Assembly (NCBI GenBank): GCA_022702545.1
Contig: JAHRBC010000006.1
Coordinates: 1,116,001-1,180,000 of the forward strand
DNA length: 64,000 bases
DNA from: Phycomyces nitens
Taxonomy: Eukaryota > Mucoromycota > Mucoromycetes > Mucorales > Phycomycetaceae
Direction of reading: 5' to 3'
The position numbers were made by a program, and so were the translations under genes. Positions 22,698 to 34,395 of this stretch are shown in pieces. Position 1 is the first letter of the stretch; every line of letters starts with the position of its first letter. The notes beneath the pieces are model-generated. The model ran no database searches. It was not told the origin of the DNA and was given only the letters and a program-made list of their open reading frames with translations.

Positions 22698-25095
22698 TTA
22701 AGCAGAGGCAGTAGAGGCGGCGGCAGGGGCAGCAGTAGTTGCCTTTTCACCAAGACCCATGGTAGCCAAGAAAGCAATGGTGTTGATGTACTCTTCCTTT
22801 TGACGCTCCTCTGACCACTTGAGTTCCTCGGCCATGATCTCAATGATACGGGGCAGGGATTGGTAAGCAGCTTCGGCGTTCAAGAAGGCAAGGCGGGTAC
22901 GACGGGCCAAAACATCCACGGCAGTCGAGGCATACTCTTGTCTGACAGAGTAACGGACCTCGGCCTCAATGTAGGGGTAATTGGGAGAGATACGCTGGCC
23001 ATAGACGGGCCAGCTCATGGAAGTAGGGTCTTCAATTGCGCCAATAACCCAGGAACGATCACCATAGCTGTTTGCCAAATGCTGGGCAACTTCGGTATCC
23101 ATACCAAACTCCTGAACCAGACGGATAAACATAGTGGAAGTGTACTCCTTGCTGCCAATCAGATGGACGGTCTCGGTAATGCAGGGACCGGTGGGCTTGA
23201 GGCCAAACACTTCAATTGCACGGTCGACGGTCTCCATGGCCATGGCACGGTAGGTAGTCCACTTGCCACCAGCAATGGTGATCATGTTGTTCTCGCTGAC
23301 ATTGATCATATGGTTACGGACCAGAGACTCGGTGTTCTTGGCATTAGGGTCGCGCACAAGGGGACGAATACCAGACCAGGCCGCAAGCACATCGCTACGA
23401 CGGACCTTGACATCTGCACTCAGATAATGAGATACTTCATCCAGAATCCATTTGATCTCATCTTCCTTGGGCAGAGGGTTCTGAGTAACATCTGTAGGAG
23501 AATCTAGAGAGACATAACGCGTTAGTTCGAACTGAGGTACCACCACTACTACTACACTCTCTCTTTCTATATATATTTACCCGTTGTTCCAGCAATTGTG
23601 TTTCCCTGCCAGGGCAAGAAGAAGATCACTCGGCCGTCGCTGGTATCTGGATCCAAAAGACCCATGTTGCGAGGACTGTAGTAGTTGGGCAGGATGATGT
23701 GGACACCTGCAGAGGGAGCAACAATCTCAGTGTTTTCCTTGTTATCCATCTTTCGGAGACCATCCGTAAAAGGACCAGTGGCGTTGATGACACCCTAGCA
23801 ACAATGTTAGCCAATGTTGTATTGGGATCCAAATTTACCTTTGCCTGAACGGTCCACTCGTCACCAGTCAGGGTGTCTCTAAGTTTGGCACCATTGACCA
23901 TGCCGTCCTCCCCCTTTGTGAGATCGACAACCTCACAATGGTTAGCAACCGTAGCACCATGGTAGGCGGCAGTCAACGCGAGCGCAACGTTCATTCGTGC
24001 ATCGTTGTGCTGGCCTATAAAACAAAGCACACAAAACGCACGTGTCAGAGAGTATGAAAAAAGAAGAGTATATTCTTATTTTGTTGTTTTACCATCATAG
24101 TACACCAATGCGCCCACCAAACGGTCTTTCTTGAGCATAGGAAAGGCCTCGAGTGCCTTTGAGCGTGTCAAGAGGTAACTGCTCTCCAATGCCTCTCTGC
24201 CAGCAAACAGATCGTACATCTTGCAGCCAACCCAGTAATAAGGGATCTGCCACCACCTTTAAAGACGCCGATCAGATTATTATTGTTCAATCAATCTTAG
24301 TAACCCCATTTACTAAATGCTGCGCCGATCCAAATAGATAAAAAGGGCGAGCATGGCCGGATTTAGGCAACCGCTAGGCTGATCCAAGCCCACTCTCTCT
24401 CTCCAATAAACACAATTACTTACTTGTAGACTGGAAGCATGATGGGCAATTGGTTGGCCAGATAAGGTGCAATGTCCAAGAAGATCTTGCGCTCGTGGAG
24501 AGCCTCAACAACTAGCTTGTACTGTTCATAGTCCAGTTCCAAAATGGCCTTTTGGAGATAACGGACACCACCATGGACGAGCTTTGTGGAGCGAGAAGAA
24601 GTGCCTAGATTACAGATTAGACCATGCAAATCCTTCCCCCAAAAATAATAATAATGGACGCTTACCTGACGCAAAATCATCGCGTTCAACCAAGGCAACA
24701 TTCAGACCACGCGTTGCGGCATCGACTGCCACACCGGTTCCTGTGGCTCCACCACCGACAACAAGAAGGTCGTAGATTTCGCCAGTCTTCTTGCCGTCCT
24801 TGTCAACACCCTTGAGTCTGTTGAGCATCTCTTGGCGGGAGGGAGCCTGCCAGTGACCAGCAACCTCGTCAAGGTGCTTGTTCTTGTCGAGTGCCTCGGC
24901 CAGAACCACATTGCGGGACATCAAAGATGTGAGCATGGACTTTCCAAGGGCAGATTCCTGGTTCTTTATGGTAGACTGATAGAGATTGCGACCAGTGGCA
25001 TTATTGCGCTCATAGGCATAATAAGCTGTACCAAGACCGGCAGTAGTAGCAGTGGCAGCAAAGAGCTTGGTTGAGCGAGAAAGACCTCTCCACAT
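22698..25095 (-). CDS. GUT2: Mitochondrial FAD-dependent glycerol-3-phosphate dehydrogenase
   Basis: Exons (minus) 25095-24666, 24604-24424, 24256-24093, 24014-23839, 23794-23581 and 23503-22698 encode 656 residues. The enzyme oxidises glycerol-3-phosphate to dihydroxyacetone phosphate and passes electrons to ubiquinone at the inner mitochondrial membrane (glycerol use and the G3P shuttle). Seen: an N-terminal basic presequence ([20 protein letters not shown]) plus hydrophobic segment; the FAD-binding GGGATGTG at about 114-121; [61 protein letters not shown]; and AGGKWTTYR near the end of the FAD domain. No C-terminal EF-hands, like yeast Gut2 and unlike the animal enzyme. The Ala-rich tail is low complexity. 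The start ATG 25095 leads directly into the presequence. Confidence 0.95.
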
Positions 25096-26477
25096 TATTA
25101 TTTTTGAGAAATACAAGAGAAAGGAGTTGCAGAAAAATTCAGGTTTGGCAGAACCTTAAAAAAAGATGAAAAAAGCCGGACATTTTATTTTATTTTTATA
25201 TTTTTTGTTTAAACTGCTTGACGTAAGAATTCTGGGCCAGCTAGTTCAATTGTCCGTGATACCAAACCCGCACTTTCCCGTTTCAATACAGATTCTTGCC
25301 ATTTTCCCTACCAATGCTGTTCTACAAGTCCTATAGATTCAGCTCTTCTGGCTCTCTATTTTCTGGGACAATTTGTCGATCAGCGAATTAAGAATTAAGA
25401 ATTTTTTTTATTTATACATATTTCTACTATTGTTATTTAATGGCTGCTCCTGATCCATGCATTCTGGCCTTTTGTGCTTGTGTCCTCAAGAGTTTCACAG
25501 TTGGGTGTGACTTTTGATGTGCAGTGACTGGCAAGGACATCATCATCATATATAAATGTTTATATATCTCCTGCATTGCCCTGATTGTCTAGGAAGAGCA
25601 CTATTTATTAGCCGGCAGTAGTCTATAATATTTGTCACCTCTTGCCAAAGAATGACGCCTGGATAACATAAAATGAGTCTACAATATTTACCCCGGACAA
25701 CTGTTTATTGTCCGATGAATTGAAAAGGAGAGAGAGACAGAGAGAGAGACAGATTATTGATGTTTTCCCAAAAATAGATTTACACAATGACAGTTTATAT
25801 TTTGTTGGTTGCCATGGAAGCTAATGAACAGTACAGATATTCAGTTGCCCTGGTAACAAACATTTGTCATTTTACCTTATCTTCACAGCTCACCATCAAA
25901 CCCCTGACATTATTAGTCTTTTGTATTTTATGGCGAGTGTAACATATCAACACACACATACACTGTTTAAACACTCGAGATCTCTCCGATTTCTTTAATA
26001 TGAGTCAGACAGGCTCTTGAGTCATGGTCGAGACCTAGAGTGAGCCTATTAGAGAAAACTGAGTCGCTGTAAATGTGCTTCTAGTGATTCAAAAAGATTG
26101 ATATAAAGATAATTGACCAACTGTCAACATGTTCATCGCACCAGGGCATTTCTCTCTCTCTCTCTCTTTCTCTCTAGTGTCGATTATAGTGTGAATATAT
26201 TGTATTACGGTTTCATAACATTTCCACATGCCTCCCCATCGATAACTAGCCATTGGTATCCATGTATTAATCACAAGTATTGTCCCTCTTTGACAATACT
26301 CATCCATACGTGCTACCCCACCGCCACCTCATCTAATTAATAGACTCCATATTTTTTGTAAAGTGTATCCAAGGTCTTTATTTCATATATATATATATAT
26401 ATGTATCGATTGACTTGGTATCAGCAATGTAAAGAGACAAATGTCTCCGCTCAAACACTCTGGCCCTTCCTTTTACC
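25096..26477. promoter_or_regulatory. Divergent spacer GUT2 / GNAT gene, 1.4 kb
   Basis: Both flanking genes start outward from here. A GA-rich run (25728-25752) and a TC run (26149-26175) are present, as well as AT repeats near 26389-26403. A 38-codon minus-strand ORF at 25433-25549 is listed separately. No binding site can be named. Confidence 0.35.
25433..25549 (-). CDS. Doubtful micro-ORF, 38 aa
   Basis: A minus-strand ORF starts with four consecutive ATG codons (25549-25538) and ends at TAA 25433. Its sequence (SLPVTAHQKSHPTVKLLR, then TQAQKARMHGSGAAIK) is basic and of even composition, unlike the AT-rich surroundings. It could be a short peptide gene, a last exon, or chance. I do not recognise it. 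Confidence 0.2.
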   Translation of the reverse strand: MMMMSLPVTAHQKSHPTVKLLRTQAQKARMHGSGAAIK

Positions 26478-27655
26478 ATGACCCAAAATATCCTGTATAG
26501 ACTAGACAATACAGACTTTGAGGCACTAAAGACCTATTGCGTCCAAAACCAGCCTTCGACATCTTCCCTATTGGGCTGGTTACTCAATGCCCCCTGCTGC
26601 AGCTCAAACGAGATCTCGAGTGCCATACTCTATTGCTCGGCAGCAAACCCATGGCACCTGATTCAAAACAAGACAGTAGTCTGGTTGATCAAGCTCAATG
26701 ATCGCATCAGGATCTTTGTCTCATCCGAACCATTCCTCAATCAATGTCCCACAACAGAATTGGCACAAAAGTACTTTAATGATTCAGAAGCATCTGAACA
26801 AGGTGCAATGTTTATAGATCCTGATCATCAAAGGCTGTACATTGAGAGCGAGAAACTGCTAGAATCCGTACTAAATGCTTTTATGGAGACCGAAAATCAA
26901 AGTAAGATAGTCTATGGCTGTGTGCGCATATATGCTTAATGAAATCCACTAGTTCTTGTGCACGGTGTCTCTATCCTATGGAGTCCTCTACTAAGACGCT
27001 CATTCAAAATACTCTTTAATGGCCCCTGTCAAAGGTTTATAAACCCAACATCCAGGTACCCTTTGGCCTATTCGTTGCCTAGTGGGTATACCATCAACAA
27101 GGCAGAAAAAGAGCACTGTCCCTTGGTAAATTTCATAATCTATAGATCAATACCTAAAAAAAAAATATGAACCAACAATATTTGGGGTCGATCTATAGAT
27201 AATCAAGTTTAACAAGATCAAGTACGACATGCAATATGTTATCGATGGTCTTGATATGTCGACCGTCATAAACACCGAGAATAACACGCCGGTTGCATGG
27301 GCCATGACCCATAAAGATCGTATGTAGACCCACCAATATTCACCAATATTCACCAACATTTACCAATACTCTTAATCTAGTTGCCATTGGAGCCCTGCAT
27401 GTCCTAGAGAGCCAGAGAAGACGAGGATTGGCAGAAGCAGCGGTGGCTCATATCTGTGCCCAGCACTCGGTCTTTTACCAAAACAATAGTCCAGATCCCA
27501 CCACTGAACATTATGTGCAGGCCATTGTGGAATCTTCAAACACCCAGAGTCCAGCCCTATTCAGAAAGTTGGGCTGGCAGACTTTTGGGCCTGGAATTAC
27601 CTGGGTAGTAATCAGCACTGACAACAAGGCCGAGAGTCTTGCAACAATCAAATAA
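26478..27655 (+). CDS. GNAT-superfamily N-acyltransferase, glycine N-acyltransferase-like
   Basis: Exons 26478-26901, 26953-27125, 27199-27319 and 27381-27655 give 330 residues. The C-terminal half has the GNAT fold: NTPVAWAMTHKD is the strand before the acceptor site, and IGALHVLESQRRRGLAEAA is motif A with the acetyl-CoA loop (Q/R-x-x-G-x-G/A, here RRRGLA), ending in a LFRKLGWQTFGPGITWVV strand as in the FR47/GLYAT group. The N-terminal half (from MTQNILYRLDNTDF) corresponds to the GLYAT N-terminal domain, weakly conserved. Intron 3 contains a small tandem repeat (CACCAATATT units, 27338-27368). Substrate cannot be told from sequence; probably an acyl-CoA dependent acylation of a small amine. 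Confidence 0.72.
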
Positions 27656-28447
27656 TATCAGTCTTGGATTGTACTTTTACTGCAGTTCCCTAATACAATA
27701 CAATAAATACTTTGCCATTAGATTTCACTATCTGGTGAATTGGCCACTGGAGATTGAAACATGTAATATTGTATTATACAGACAATGGTGAATTTGGGTG
27801 ACACAAGCACTGTATTCCTTTTGCCATTTTTTTCTTTTTACACATATTTGCCTCTTTCTCTTCTCTTCTCTTCTCTTCTTTTCTTCTTTTTTTATTATAA
27901 TTATTATATATATATATAAGCTATTGCTACATTTAGTCTGCGTTGGATACTCCATGATACATATTGAATGGCCTGTCCAAATCATAGCAACACACACATA
28001 TATATAAATATATATTTATATATATATTAATATAAAAGTATATATTTATATCCAAGCCAATAAGCTTATGGATATATAACATCTCTCTCTGTGTGTCTGT
28101 GTGTCTCTTGTCTTGACTGCTTACCTTACAAGTCATAAACATGCGATTGATATTTGCTGCAGTGAGAATCCCATCACTTGAAACTCCTATTATTCTGTTT
28201 TGGGATTGGAGTTGACGCGTCCCTCATCCCGTTTTGGAATTCACCATCATAGAATCCACTGTCACTCATTTAAGGAACCTAATTCTGCTGTTCCTGCTAA
28301 TATTTTTTCCTTGTTTATTTCCTATTATAGACAATGATCTGGGCTTAAACTCATAGAACAAGTGCTGGTTATTTTTTCTTTCTTATTGATAGTCCAAATT
28401 CTGCTCTATTCCAATCCATCGTATCTCTTCCTCTTTCTCTACACATC
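27656..28447. other. Spacer upstream of the bZIP gene
   Basis: Contains TCTTC repeats at 27858-27890, AT runs at 27906-27919 and 28000-28055. No coding signal. Promoter of the bZIP factor presumably lies in its last 300 bp. Confidence 0.4.
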
Positions 28448-30280
28448 ATGGAAAGGACCATTGACTTTGCCTGGCTCGATAACCTACCAATCACAGCCAA
28501 TGATCCATCCCCGCCTCCACCTCCACATTCATTGGACTTTGACTCCAAGATCGTCACCCAGACAGCCTTGTTTAGTGCAGAGGACACGGATCTCATGAGT
28601 TATCTTTTTCCACCCAATCAGGTACAGCCATCGACCCAGGAAGCAGACCAGGATTTCATTTCTCTTGCCAGCAATTTGTGTGGTACCAGCGATTATCCCC
28701 AGCCAGATATTGTGTTTGATATCCCAATTGCTCCATCGTATAATGCTCCTCAGCAAGAGTGGATCAATGATACGCCTAAATTTGTCCCCGAGAAATCCGT
28801 TAGTTTTGCTGACCAAAAGCTTTTTGGAGCCAAGAAGTACAAGGAACCAATCTTTGTCACCGAGTCTCCCCAGAATGCTTACAAGAAGAAAAAGGGCTCT
28901 AGGAAATCAAAGAGGTCTTGTGATGGATCAGATATGGCTGAAGACTCAAACAGGCCTGATAATGATGATGACGATGACGACGACGAAGCCATGGATGAAG
29001 ACGACATTCGTGCACGTACCAAGCATCTGTCGCCCAAAGAACGCCGTCAATTGCGCAACAAGATATCTGCCCGCAATTTCCGTGTCAGGAGAAAGGGTGA
29101 GTTTTGCATTTTTGCATTTTTGCATTTTTGCATCTTGTGCTAATCTTTGGGTCTCTCCAATATTATAATAGAGTACATTGGCGAGTTGGAAGAAAAGATC
29201 AGTAACCAGGAAACTGCCATGCGACAACTAAGAGAAGAGAACCGGCGACTGACAGAGGCAAACACTGAACTCTTTCAAGAACTCCAGCAGTGGAGACAGG
29301 GTGTCATGAGCATCCCATCTCTTGCTAGTCCCCCATCCTCACTGTCTTCCGATAGCCATAATTCACCCATACAGGCAACCAACAACATGGCAGGTCCTAC
29401 CGATATTCTTCGCCTTGACTTTGATTCACTCTATGACTTTGGTCCATTTGACAACCTTCTCTCAAACTCCACCTATCTATCCTATACCGTCATTCCAGAC
29501 TTTGATTTCTTCCGCAACATAAACGAAAAGAATAGGCTTATGCCCGCACAAGAAAATGATACCGAACTCATACGAGCATACCCACTCCTTGCCCCTGCTC
29601 TCATGTCTATTGTTATGCACCATACCTTTACACTCAACTATGCGGCCTATTTGGCCGATTCATTTCCATATTCACTCCAAGATGACAATCCGTTTAGTCC
29701 AAAGGCCACATTCTGCAATGGTGGCCAATTGAACCCTGAGGAATGGTTTGGTATGATGGTCAATCTCCAGGAAGATTACAAGGACTCTTGTGGTTCTGAT
29801 GACGAGACTACCTGTGGAGAATACGAGGACAATCTCAAGGAGTGCCCAACCAACACAACGGTTCTGGAAACCAAATCATATGTACTCGATAAATGGCACA
29901 CTCATTATGTGATGTGGAAGGTGTGCGGTTACTCTGAAGAAAAGATTATGGAAAAGTTTGCTGATTGTGTCGAAAAGTGTGAAGAAAAGCAGCGCAAGAA
30001 GAAGCGAGCGAAGGAAGAAAAGGCACGAAGAAAGGCCACAAAGGCACCTTTGGGCATCGTAACCACTGCACGATCAGTGGTTGCCTTTTGCACAATAGCC
30101 AACACTCTCTTGCGCAATCCCAATAGTGCACACCAGATTGGAAGAATTGTTGACAAGAACAAGTACATCAACTCCCGGTCGACTCCAAAAGGATCAATTC
30201 CAGGGTGCAATGACAAGCAACGCTTTAGCCTTGCGAAGAGTCTCAGGCCACTTGGAATGGTCAGTGGCCAAAGACAATAA
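28448..30280 (+). CDS. bZIP transcription factor
   Basis: Exons 28448-29096 and 29172-30280 give 585 residues; the intron splits the bZIP domain just after the basic region. The basic region reads LRNKISARNFRVRRKEYI, with the N-x7-R spacing that contacts DNA, followed by a leucine zipper (EELEEKI, then L at heptads to about residue 250). Upstream are a Pro/Asp-rich activation-type region, a KKKKGSRKSKR nuclear signal and a poly-Asp run (DNDDDDDDDE). The long C-terminus has no domain I recognise: it includes a cysteine-bearing stretch (CGSDDETTCGEYED...KECP) and a basic coiled segment KQRKKKRAKEEKARRK. The intron holds four tandem TTTGCATTTT-type units at 29103-29130. Confidence 0.85.
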
Positions 30281-30551
30281 ATAACCATCCCTTCATCTGT
30301 ACATAGCCATCCGACTTTAAATTATATTATATACATATATATATATATATATAATTATCAAGTACAATACATTCATTTCTATAAACACAATAAACATCGT
30401 CTCAAACTGTCAAGTATTTTATAATTACTTCTTCTTTTTATATATATATACAGTCTTATTGGCACGGAGCTTATTGGATGACTAAAAATCACTGGCATTC
30501 TCGCCAGTGTCACGTATATATCTTATTCACACCTAATTTTTTTTTGTATTC

Positions 30552-31919
30552 ATGCTTCCTCTTACTCTTTTGCGCTTCAAGACCAATCGTCCTTACACCC
30601 TTGAATATGCCTCGAGGATAGAATCTGTAGAGGATTTCATCCGGGCTGCTTCTCTTTTATTGCCAGGTAAGCCTATTTCATCCAAAAGTATTCGTCTTTT
30701 AACTCATTCATTATAAACAGGTCGATTTGAAGATGCAGAACTGTGCTCGCAGACAAGCAAGTAACCTTGTCTACTAGAACCACCACCACCCCAATCTCAA
30801 ACCTGTATTTCCTCAGTCCTCTCTATCCTCAATCTCTTTTCTCTCCACCACACCAAACTACTTGTCCGTGCTGCTAGTTCCAAATTCCAGCTGGACACCA
30901 GAGACAAACCAGGTCAGCCCCGTCTGGCCTTCAACCGTAATATTGAAGAGCAATACACGCGATGGGCTACGCGAACAGTAGCCATGTCTCTCAGTGTCCT
31001 GTCCTACACCGAAGTTGTCCTGGAGATGCTGATACGGCGCCGGTGTTCTAGGCAAGGCCAGTGGAGATGGCTGTCTTTCCTAGAGGGCTTAAAGTAACCT
31101 AAACTACCAAGAGACGTGTGATACTATAGTAGACCAAACTCACACTTTGTCTCTAGGGCTGTACTACGCTTGTATTTGTTTTTTCGAACAAAGCAGCGGA
31201 TGGTCCTACACCCCACACATCTGGTGCGCAACATAGATCCATCTACCTTGGAGGCATCGAGTACAGATAAATTTGAGCTTACTACACTTGATCCCCGTGT
31301 AGGCACTCCTTCTACATCTAACCCTGATCTGATCCATTCCAAGGATGCTGCAGTGACCAGGCCACGAAGAGGATGGGCAGTGGTTGGAGAGATTGTTTGG
31401 ATTCTGCGTCCATTGGTTTATGGTAGGACAAATGTTTTGGTATTGGTAGCAATCTTAAACCTCTATAGTGCTGTTGGTAATGCGAGAACAATCCAAGAAC
31501 AAAGGCATCACAAAAGAAGAAGAAGAGGAAAGGGAAGAAGGGGAAGAAGAGGATGAAGAGGAAAAGAGTGGGTGGGTATCTTGGGTGGTTTCTCTTGGAT
31601 TGGATCTCTTGGCACGTACGGCAACCCGTCAACAGACCATGACTCCCCTAGAAAAGGATGAGAGGCGTCGCAGAGACTACTTGTTACTCTACTACTTTTT
31701 GAGGAAACCTTTCTATACAACATTCACTCAACCTGTCCTGGACTCGTTTTGTAACCAGACAGAACACCGGCCAATTGTGTCAATACTGGCAGGTAAGCCA
31801 AAATCACAATATGTGGTTTTTGTAGATGTAGACTGATTGGTTGGTTGGTTTGTATAGCTGCCGTCAACGACTATCGACCATTCTGGGAGACGATTTATTT
31901 TTATACGGCAGGTTCATAA
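30552..31919 (+). CDS. PEX16: Peroxin PEX16
   Basis: Exons 30552-30666, 30721-30756, 30817-31093, 31157-31422, 31469-31792 and 31858-31919 encode 359 residues. PEX16 is an ER/peroxisome membrane protein that receives peroxisomal membrane proteins with PEX3/PEX19. Matches to human: AASLLLPGRFEDAELCSQ (human YLLAGRFADSHELSE), LKAVLRLYLFF (human AKAVLRMLLLL), EIVWILRPLVYVLLV (human EFLYIARPLLHLL), RRRDYLLLYYFLRKPFY (human RRRTILLLYYLLRSPFY) and a terminal WETIYFYTAG (human WQKIYFYSWG). Exon 2 ends at a GC donor (A|GCAAGT): the only nearby GT donor puts a wrong frame, so a GC-AG intron 30757-30816 is inferred. A Glu-rich loop (KEEEEEREEGEEEDEEE) is inserted between membrane segments. Confidence 0.9.
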
Positions 31920-32308
31920 ACCATGAGAATAAACAGTAGAGATTGTTTGATAATGTAGTATAGTCTGCCAATGGAAACAATCCCATAAATCATTTAGCGA
32001 GTGGTCTTTCATAAGAAGCTCGAGGTCTTTGGTGCTTTGTGGAAAAATAAGATGATATTCATATACATGTCTTGGCATGTGAATTGTCGATTCACTAGCA
32101 CATTAGATCCCCATATCTGGGCTAATCGACACACACACATATATATCATGGCAATCATGGCAATCATCAGCCAGCCTGTGATTTCTATAGAAAAGAGGCA
32201 AACGACAACAGCATAGTAATAATAATAATAATAGTGTTCTAAAATGGCATCTTTTTTTCTTTAAGTAAAAACAGAGCTCGTGCATTAACATTTCTCTATT
32301 CTGCAAAT
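31920..32308. other. Convergent 3' spacer PEX16 / small protein
   Basis: Holds AATAAA at about 31930, an AAT run at 32217-32231 and no gene. Confidence 0.4.
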
Positions 32309-32561
32309 CTAAACATCCACTCTCTTTCGTGGAATGGCAGGCACAAGAATATTGTTACTCTTTGACTGTTTGGCAATATAAAAGCCATAAGAGACCGATT
32401 GAGCCTGCTTCAATACTGTCTTCATGGCCTGTCTCATATTGTAATCCTCTGTGTGTTTTCTCAAGACCTAGCAGACAATGTTGGTTGATATAATATGTCT
32501 CTAGATCAGCTTCTTCTAGATCAGCCACTTGCCTCGTCATTCGATTTTCCACCGAGTTCAT
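32309..32561 (-). CDS. Small conserved-looking protein, 63 aa
   Basis: Exons (minus) 32561-32529 and 32467-32309 join in frame across a 61-nt GT..AG intron to give MNSVENRMTRQ followed by VLRKHTEDYNMRQAMKTV, then KQAQSVSYGFYIAKQS and a basic end PAIPRKRVDV. The composition is clearly protein-like, without the low complexity of neighbouring spacers. It is one helix-rich domain with no signal peptide or membrane segment. I do not recognise the family; the size and net positive charge suggest a small organelle or nucleic-acid-associated subunit, but that is a guess. The competing reading without the intron gives a 68-residue ORF ending CQTVKE, which looks less natural. Confidence 0.45.
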
Positions 32562-33560
32562 TATGGATATTGTTTATAGGTGGTCCGAATTGCTCTCGAT
32601 TCATTGATATTGCAGATGGCGGTTGCCTGTTGGTTATTATTATTAATAATAATAATGTTTCAGCAATGACCAAGACGATGAAAAGCAGACGGAATCTTCT
32701 TACATGTGCTTGGGTGTTCCTGTAAAAGACAATCCAAATGAATTCTGTTGATGTGCTGGATGACGTGCCTTTTTACTAGATTAAAAAAATATGTATATAC
32801 ATGTATACAAGAGTCAATTCATCTAATCGATCGATCGCAAGGCATCTATTACTTTACTAAACTTGGTGGTATTTGATTATTGAATGCATTCTGTGCATTG
32901 TCATGCTGGCGATTCGTATTTGATGCTCGTTTCATCTTTCTTTCTTTTTATATTCTTTTATTTGGTTTACAAAGATAATACCGAATTGGATCAATGTTAT
33001 TGATAAAATATTATATATATATAATGGATTTCAATTTTTGAAACATTCAAGAATCGAATTCAGTAATAATTGCAAATTACTGCTCTTTTTTATTATTATT
33101 TTATTATAATTATTGAAACAAATAGGTTGGCAGGATTATACGGATTTGAGGTGCTTTATTGCCTATTAGACCATGAGAGTATATATCATGGTGTCCTAGG
33201 ATCCTATTCCAAACCACCTTTTTTTTTATCACCAAGATTCAATTCAATTCAATTTAAGAAAATAAAAAATCCCAAGAGTTTATTATAAATGGTAACTAGG
33301 GCTGGTATAAATATAATGGCAGTTTATAAAACAATTATTGATTGTAATATCAAATATTATCACTATTGTTGCTCCTTGGCAACAGCCATACACGTAAATT
33401 CACAATGGCAAAAGTGCACGTACGTTTGTGTGTGTATGTTGCGGTCCGGACAAAGTGACTCGTTTTCGTAACAGTCCCGAACACTGGAGACAGGCAGAGA
33501 GGGTGGTGGTTTACAAGACCCAGGAGACGTGGTAAGATAAGCTCTTTCTCTAACTCCATC
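32562..33560. other. Spacer, nothing recognised
   Basis: AT-rich, with TATATA near 33012-33022 and short palindromes (TCGATCGATCG at 32829). No coding or repeat family seen; its 3' part serves as the eS25 promoter. Confidence 0.35.
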
Positions 33561-34395
33561 ATGGTGAGTGTGCATCCATAGATTAATGATATGATATGCA
33601 TCTGTGCGCGTTTGTGTGTGTGTGTATGAGCTGGATGGCTCCAAAAAAGACACCGATGGATGGAAATATAAAGTGACAGAGACGAATCCTATGACGATGC
33701 GACGGAACCTGGACAATGAGAATCACTGACACCACCAAAGACCTTTATCCATTCAAAAAAACACTTTAATCCGTCAACGATAGACTACTGGCAGAGGAAC
33801 CAGACGTCTTTAACGATCCATCCATCACCTTTCAGTTTTCCCATCACTGGAAAATAGACGATACGCATTGATCATCCAACTTTCTTGTTTTTTTCAGTGT
33901 ATAATATTTCATCCGTGATAAAATATGCAACCATACCTACCTACCTACCTACCTACACACACACACACACTTGCGCGCACATTTTATATACAAATTACTT
34001 GGTTTGGCCTTGAGAAATAACCGATTTCTTTTTTATTAAAGGCCAAGAAGGACGTTGCTGCCAAACCCTCCTCCTCTTCCGGAGGCAAGAAGGCTAAGAA
34101 GAAGTGGTCCGCTAAGAAGGTCAAGGACAAGTCCAACAACTTGGTTGTCCTCGACAAGCCCACCCACGAGCGTTTGTTCAAGGAGGTTCCTACCTACAAG
34201 CTCATCTCCCAGTCCGTCCTCGTCGATCGTCTCAGACTCAACGGTTCCTTGGCCCGTATTGCCATCCGTGAGCTCGAGGCCCAGGGTTTGATCAAGCCCT
34301 TGTCCCGCCACCACGCCCAGGTTATCTACACCCGTGCTACTGGTGACGAGAAGAAGCCCGAGGCTCAGGCCGAGGCTGCTTCTGACGAAGAGTAA
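33561..34395 (+). CDS. RPS25: 40S ribosomal protein eS25
   Basis: Exons 33561-33563 (the ATG alone) and 34042-34395 give 118 residues. eS25 sits in the small-subunit head and is needed for some IRES-driven initiation. The protein shows the basic [18 protein letters not shown] tail and the winged-helix core [34 protein letters not shown] and QVIYTRA, all typical. The ATG is followed directly by a GTGAGT donor; the ~478-nt intron, with GT and CCTA repeats and no other in-frame start, ends at TTAAAG. Introns just after the start codon are common in fungal ribosomal protein genes. AATAAA at about 34415. The codon use is strongly biased (AAG, GTC, CGT), as expected for high expression. Confidence 0.9.
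33936..33956. repeat. (CCTA)5 microsatellite in the eS25 intron
   Basis: Five CCTA units followed by a CA run to about 33970, inside the long first intron of the eS25 gene. Confidence 0.85.

Noticed and set aside
22860..23507. 215-codon plus-strand ORF over GUT2
   Set aside because: Antisense shadow of a strongly conserved exon.
26149..26175. Short TC/GA tandem tracts as CRISPR or array-like repeats
   Set aside because: They are plain microsatellites without spacers, in eukaryotic DNA.
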